Part shown: positions 6,211 through 6,948 of the stretch, piece by piece
Layout of the letters: the number at the start of each line of letters is the position of its first letter
Position numbering within the stretch: position 1 is the stretch's first letter
NCBI GenBank assembly: GCA_026990045.1
Contig: JALSIK010000008.1
Location: 1-6,948, forward strand
From: Chromatiales bacterium
Lineage (GTDB): Bacteria > Pseudomonadota > Gammaproteobacteria > CAMYNG01
Length of the DNA: 6,948 nucleotides
Reading direction: 5' to 3'
The notes under the pieces: generated by a model
What the model was told of the DNA's origin: nothing
Database searches by the model: none
What the model saw: the letters and a program-made list of their open reading frames with translations, nothing else
Made by a program: the position numbers and the translations under genes

Positions 6211-6534
6211 ATGAAAGGACCACTGGGACAACTCATGAAGCAGGCCCAGCAGATGCAGGCCAACATGCAGAAGGCGCAGGAGGAGCTGGCGACCATGGAG
6301 GTCACCGGCCAGGCCGGCGGCGGCCTGGTGAGCGTGGTCATGACCGGCCGCCACGACGTCAAGCGCGTGAGCATCGACGACAGCCTGCTGGGCGACGACA
6401 AGGACATGCTGGAGGACCTGGTGGCGGCGGCGGTCAACGACGCCGTGCGCCAGGTGGAGCGGGTCACCCAGGAGAAGTTCGCCGACCTGGGCGCGGGCCT
6501 GGGCCTGCCGCCCGGTTTCAAGCTGCCGTTCTAG
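6211..6534 (+). CDS. ybaB: YbaB/EbfC nucleoid-associated protein
   Basis: A 107-residue DNA-binding protein that acts as a dimer and coats or bends DNA; the family is usually encoded between dnaX and recR. It matches E. coli YbaB (109 residues) along its whole length: LMKQAQQMQ near the N-terminus, EVTG..G.GLV at 30-40, the core DDKDMLEDLVAAAVNDA at 62-78 and the C-terminal LPPGFKLPF. The N-terminal part (about 5-30) is a Gln/Met-rich helix that helps form the dimer. A strong Shine-Dalgarno sequence, GGAGGAG (6202-6208), sits just before the ATG. The gene begins 19 bases after the dnaX stop and is followed 8 bases later by recR. A link to replication or repair is suggested by position; its precise role is not settled for the family. 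Confidence 0.97.
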   Translation: MKGPLGQLMKQAQQMQANMQKAQEELATMEVTGQAGGGLVSVVMTGRHDVKRVSIDDSLLGDDKDMLEDLVAAAVNDAVRQVERVTQEKFADLGAGLGLPPGFKLPF

Positions 6535-6542
6535 CCCGTTCC

Positions 6543-6948
6543 GTGGCCGTCAGCCCGCTCATCGGCCAGCTCATGGAGGCCCTGCGCTGCCTGCCCGGGG
6601 TGGGACCCAGGTCGGCCCAGCGCATGGCCTACCACCTGCTGGAGCGCGACCGGGCCGGGGCCCGGCGCCTGGCGGAGGCCCTGCAGGCGGCGGCGGACCA
6701 GGTGGGCCATTGCGCCCGCTGCCGCACCCTCACCGAAAAGGAGCTGTGCGATCTCTGCGCCCACCCGGGCCGGGACGACACCCTCCTGTGCGTGGTGGAG
6801 ACGCCGGCCGACGTGGAGGCGGTGGAGCAGGCCACGGGCTACCGCGGCCGTTACTTCGTGCTCATGGGGCACCTGTCGCCGCTGGACGGCATGGGCCCGG
6901 AGGAGATCGGGCTCGACCGGCTGGAGGTGCTGCTGGCCGAGGGCCGCG
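6543..6948 (+). CDS. recR: Recombination mediator RecR (3' end outside the window)
   Basis: RecR works with RecF and RecO to load RecA onto SSB-coated single-stranded DNA at gaps. The first 135 codons are present of about 200 in the family. Visible parts in order are the N-terminal helix-hairpin-helix LRCLPGVGPRSAQRM (14-28), a Cys4 zinc finger (C57, C60, C69, C72), and the start of the Toprim domain with VVETPAD (84-90), followed by GRYFVLMGHLSPLDG (102-116) and IGLDRLE (122-128). The alignment with E. coli RecR is nearly gapless. The start is taken as GTG (6543-6545), which aligns within a residue or so of the E. coli start. It has no Shine-Dalgarno sequence and lies 8 bases after the ybaB stop, so translation is probably coupled to ybaB. 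The next in-frame ATG (6573) would remove conserved residues. Confidence 0.97.
   Translation, partial: MAVSPLIGQLMEALRCLPGVGPRSAQRMAYHLLERDRAGARRLAEALQAAADQVGHCARCRTLTEKELCDLCAHPGRDDTLLCVVETPADVEAVEQATGYRGRYFVLMGHLSPLDGMGPEEIGLDRLEVLLAEGR

Noticed and set aside
4581..6521. 646-codon minus-strand frame
   Set aside because: It is a complete shadow of dnaX and ybaB, which have unmistakable motifs on the plus strand.

Overview
The window is GC-rich DNA, with strong G/C preference at third codon positions. It reads as a chromosomal segment of a gammaproteobacterium. DnaX, YbaB and RecR all resemble their Escherichia coli counterparts closely and occur in the usual order dnaX-ybaB-recR, here preceded by the SRP RNA gene and a tRNA-Ser gene. 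A halophilic or sulfur-oxidising lineage such as Ectothiorhodospiraceae/Chromatiales would fit the base composition and the intergenic repeats, but that placement is inference.

Layout from left to right. Positions 2-2725 (+) hold the bulk of a large modular protein of unknown function. It has a conserved N-terminal part, a long Ala/Pro linker, a helical middle and a PilZ-like beta C-terminus, and its reading frame is still open at the left edge. Positions 2726-3144 contain no gene. They hold a cluster of REP-like hairpin repeats and a possible terminator. Positions 3145-4017 (-) encode an AurF-type non-heme diiron oxygenase with its full set of metal ligands. Positions 4135-4225 (+) are tRNA-Ser(GGA), followed by an 18-bp perfect hairpin that probably terminates it and by an inverted, decayed copy of the tRNA T-arm. 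Positions 4408-4519 (+) are the 4.5S/SRP RNA gene ffs.

Positions 4584 to the right edge form a compact replication/repair operon: dnaX (tau subunit of the DNA polymerase III clamp loader), ybaB/ebfC (nucleoid-associated protein) and the first 135 codons of recR (recombination mediator). The gaps between these genes are 19 and 8 bases, so co-transcription and translational coupling are likely.

The right half is ordinary housekeeping DNA. The less ordinary parts are the orphan AurF-like oxygenase, the uncharacterised PilZ-like protein, the clustered hairpin repeats between them and the near-palindrome around the tRNA-Ser 3' end. I see no convincing new multi-gene system, CRISPR array, transposase or phage gene.
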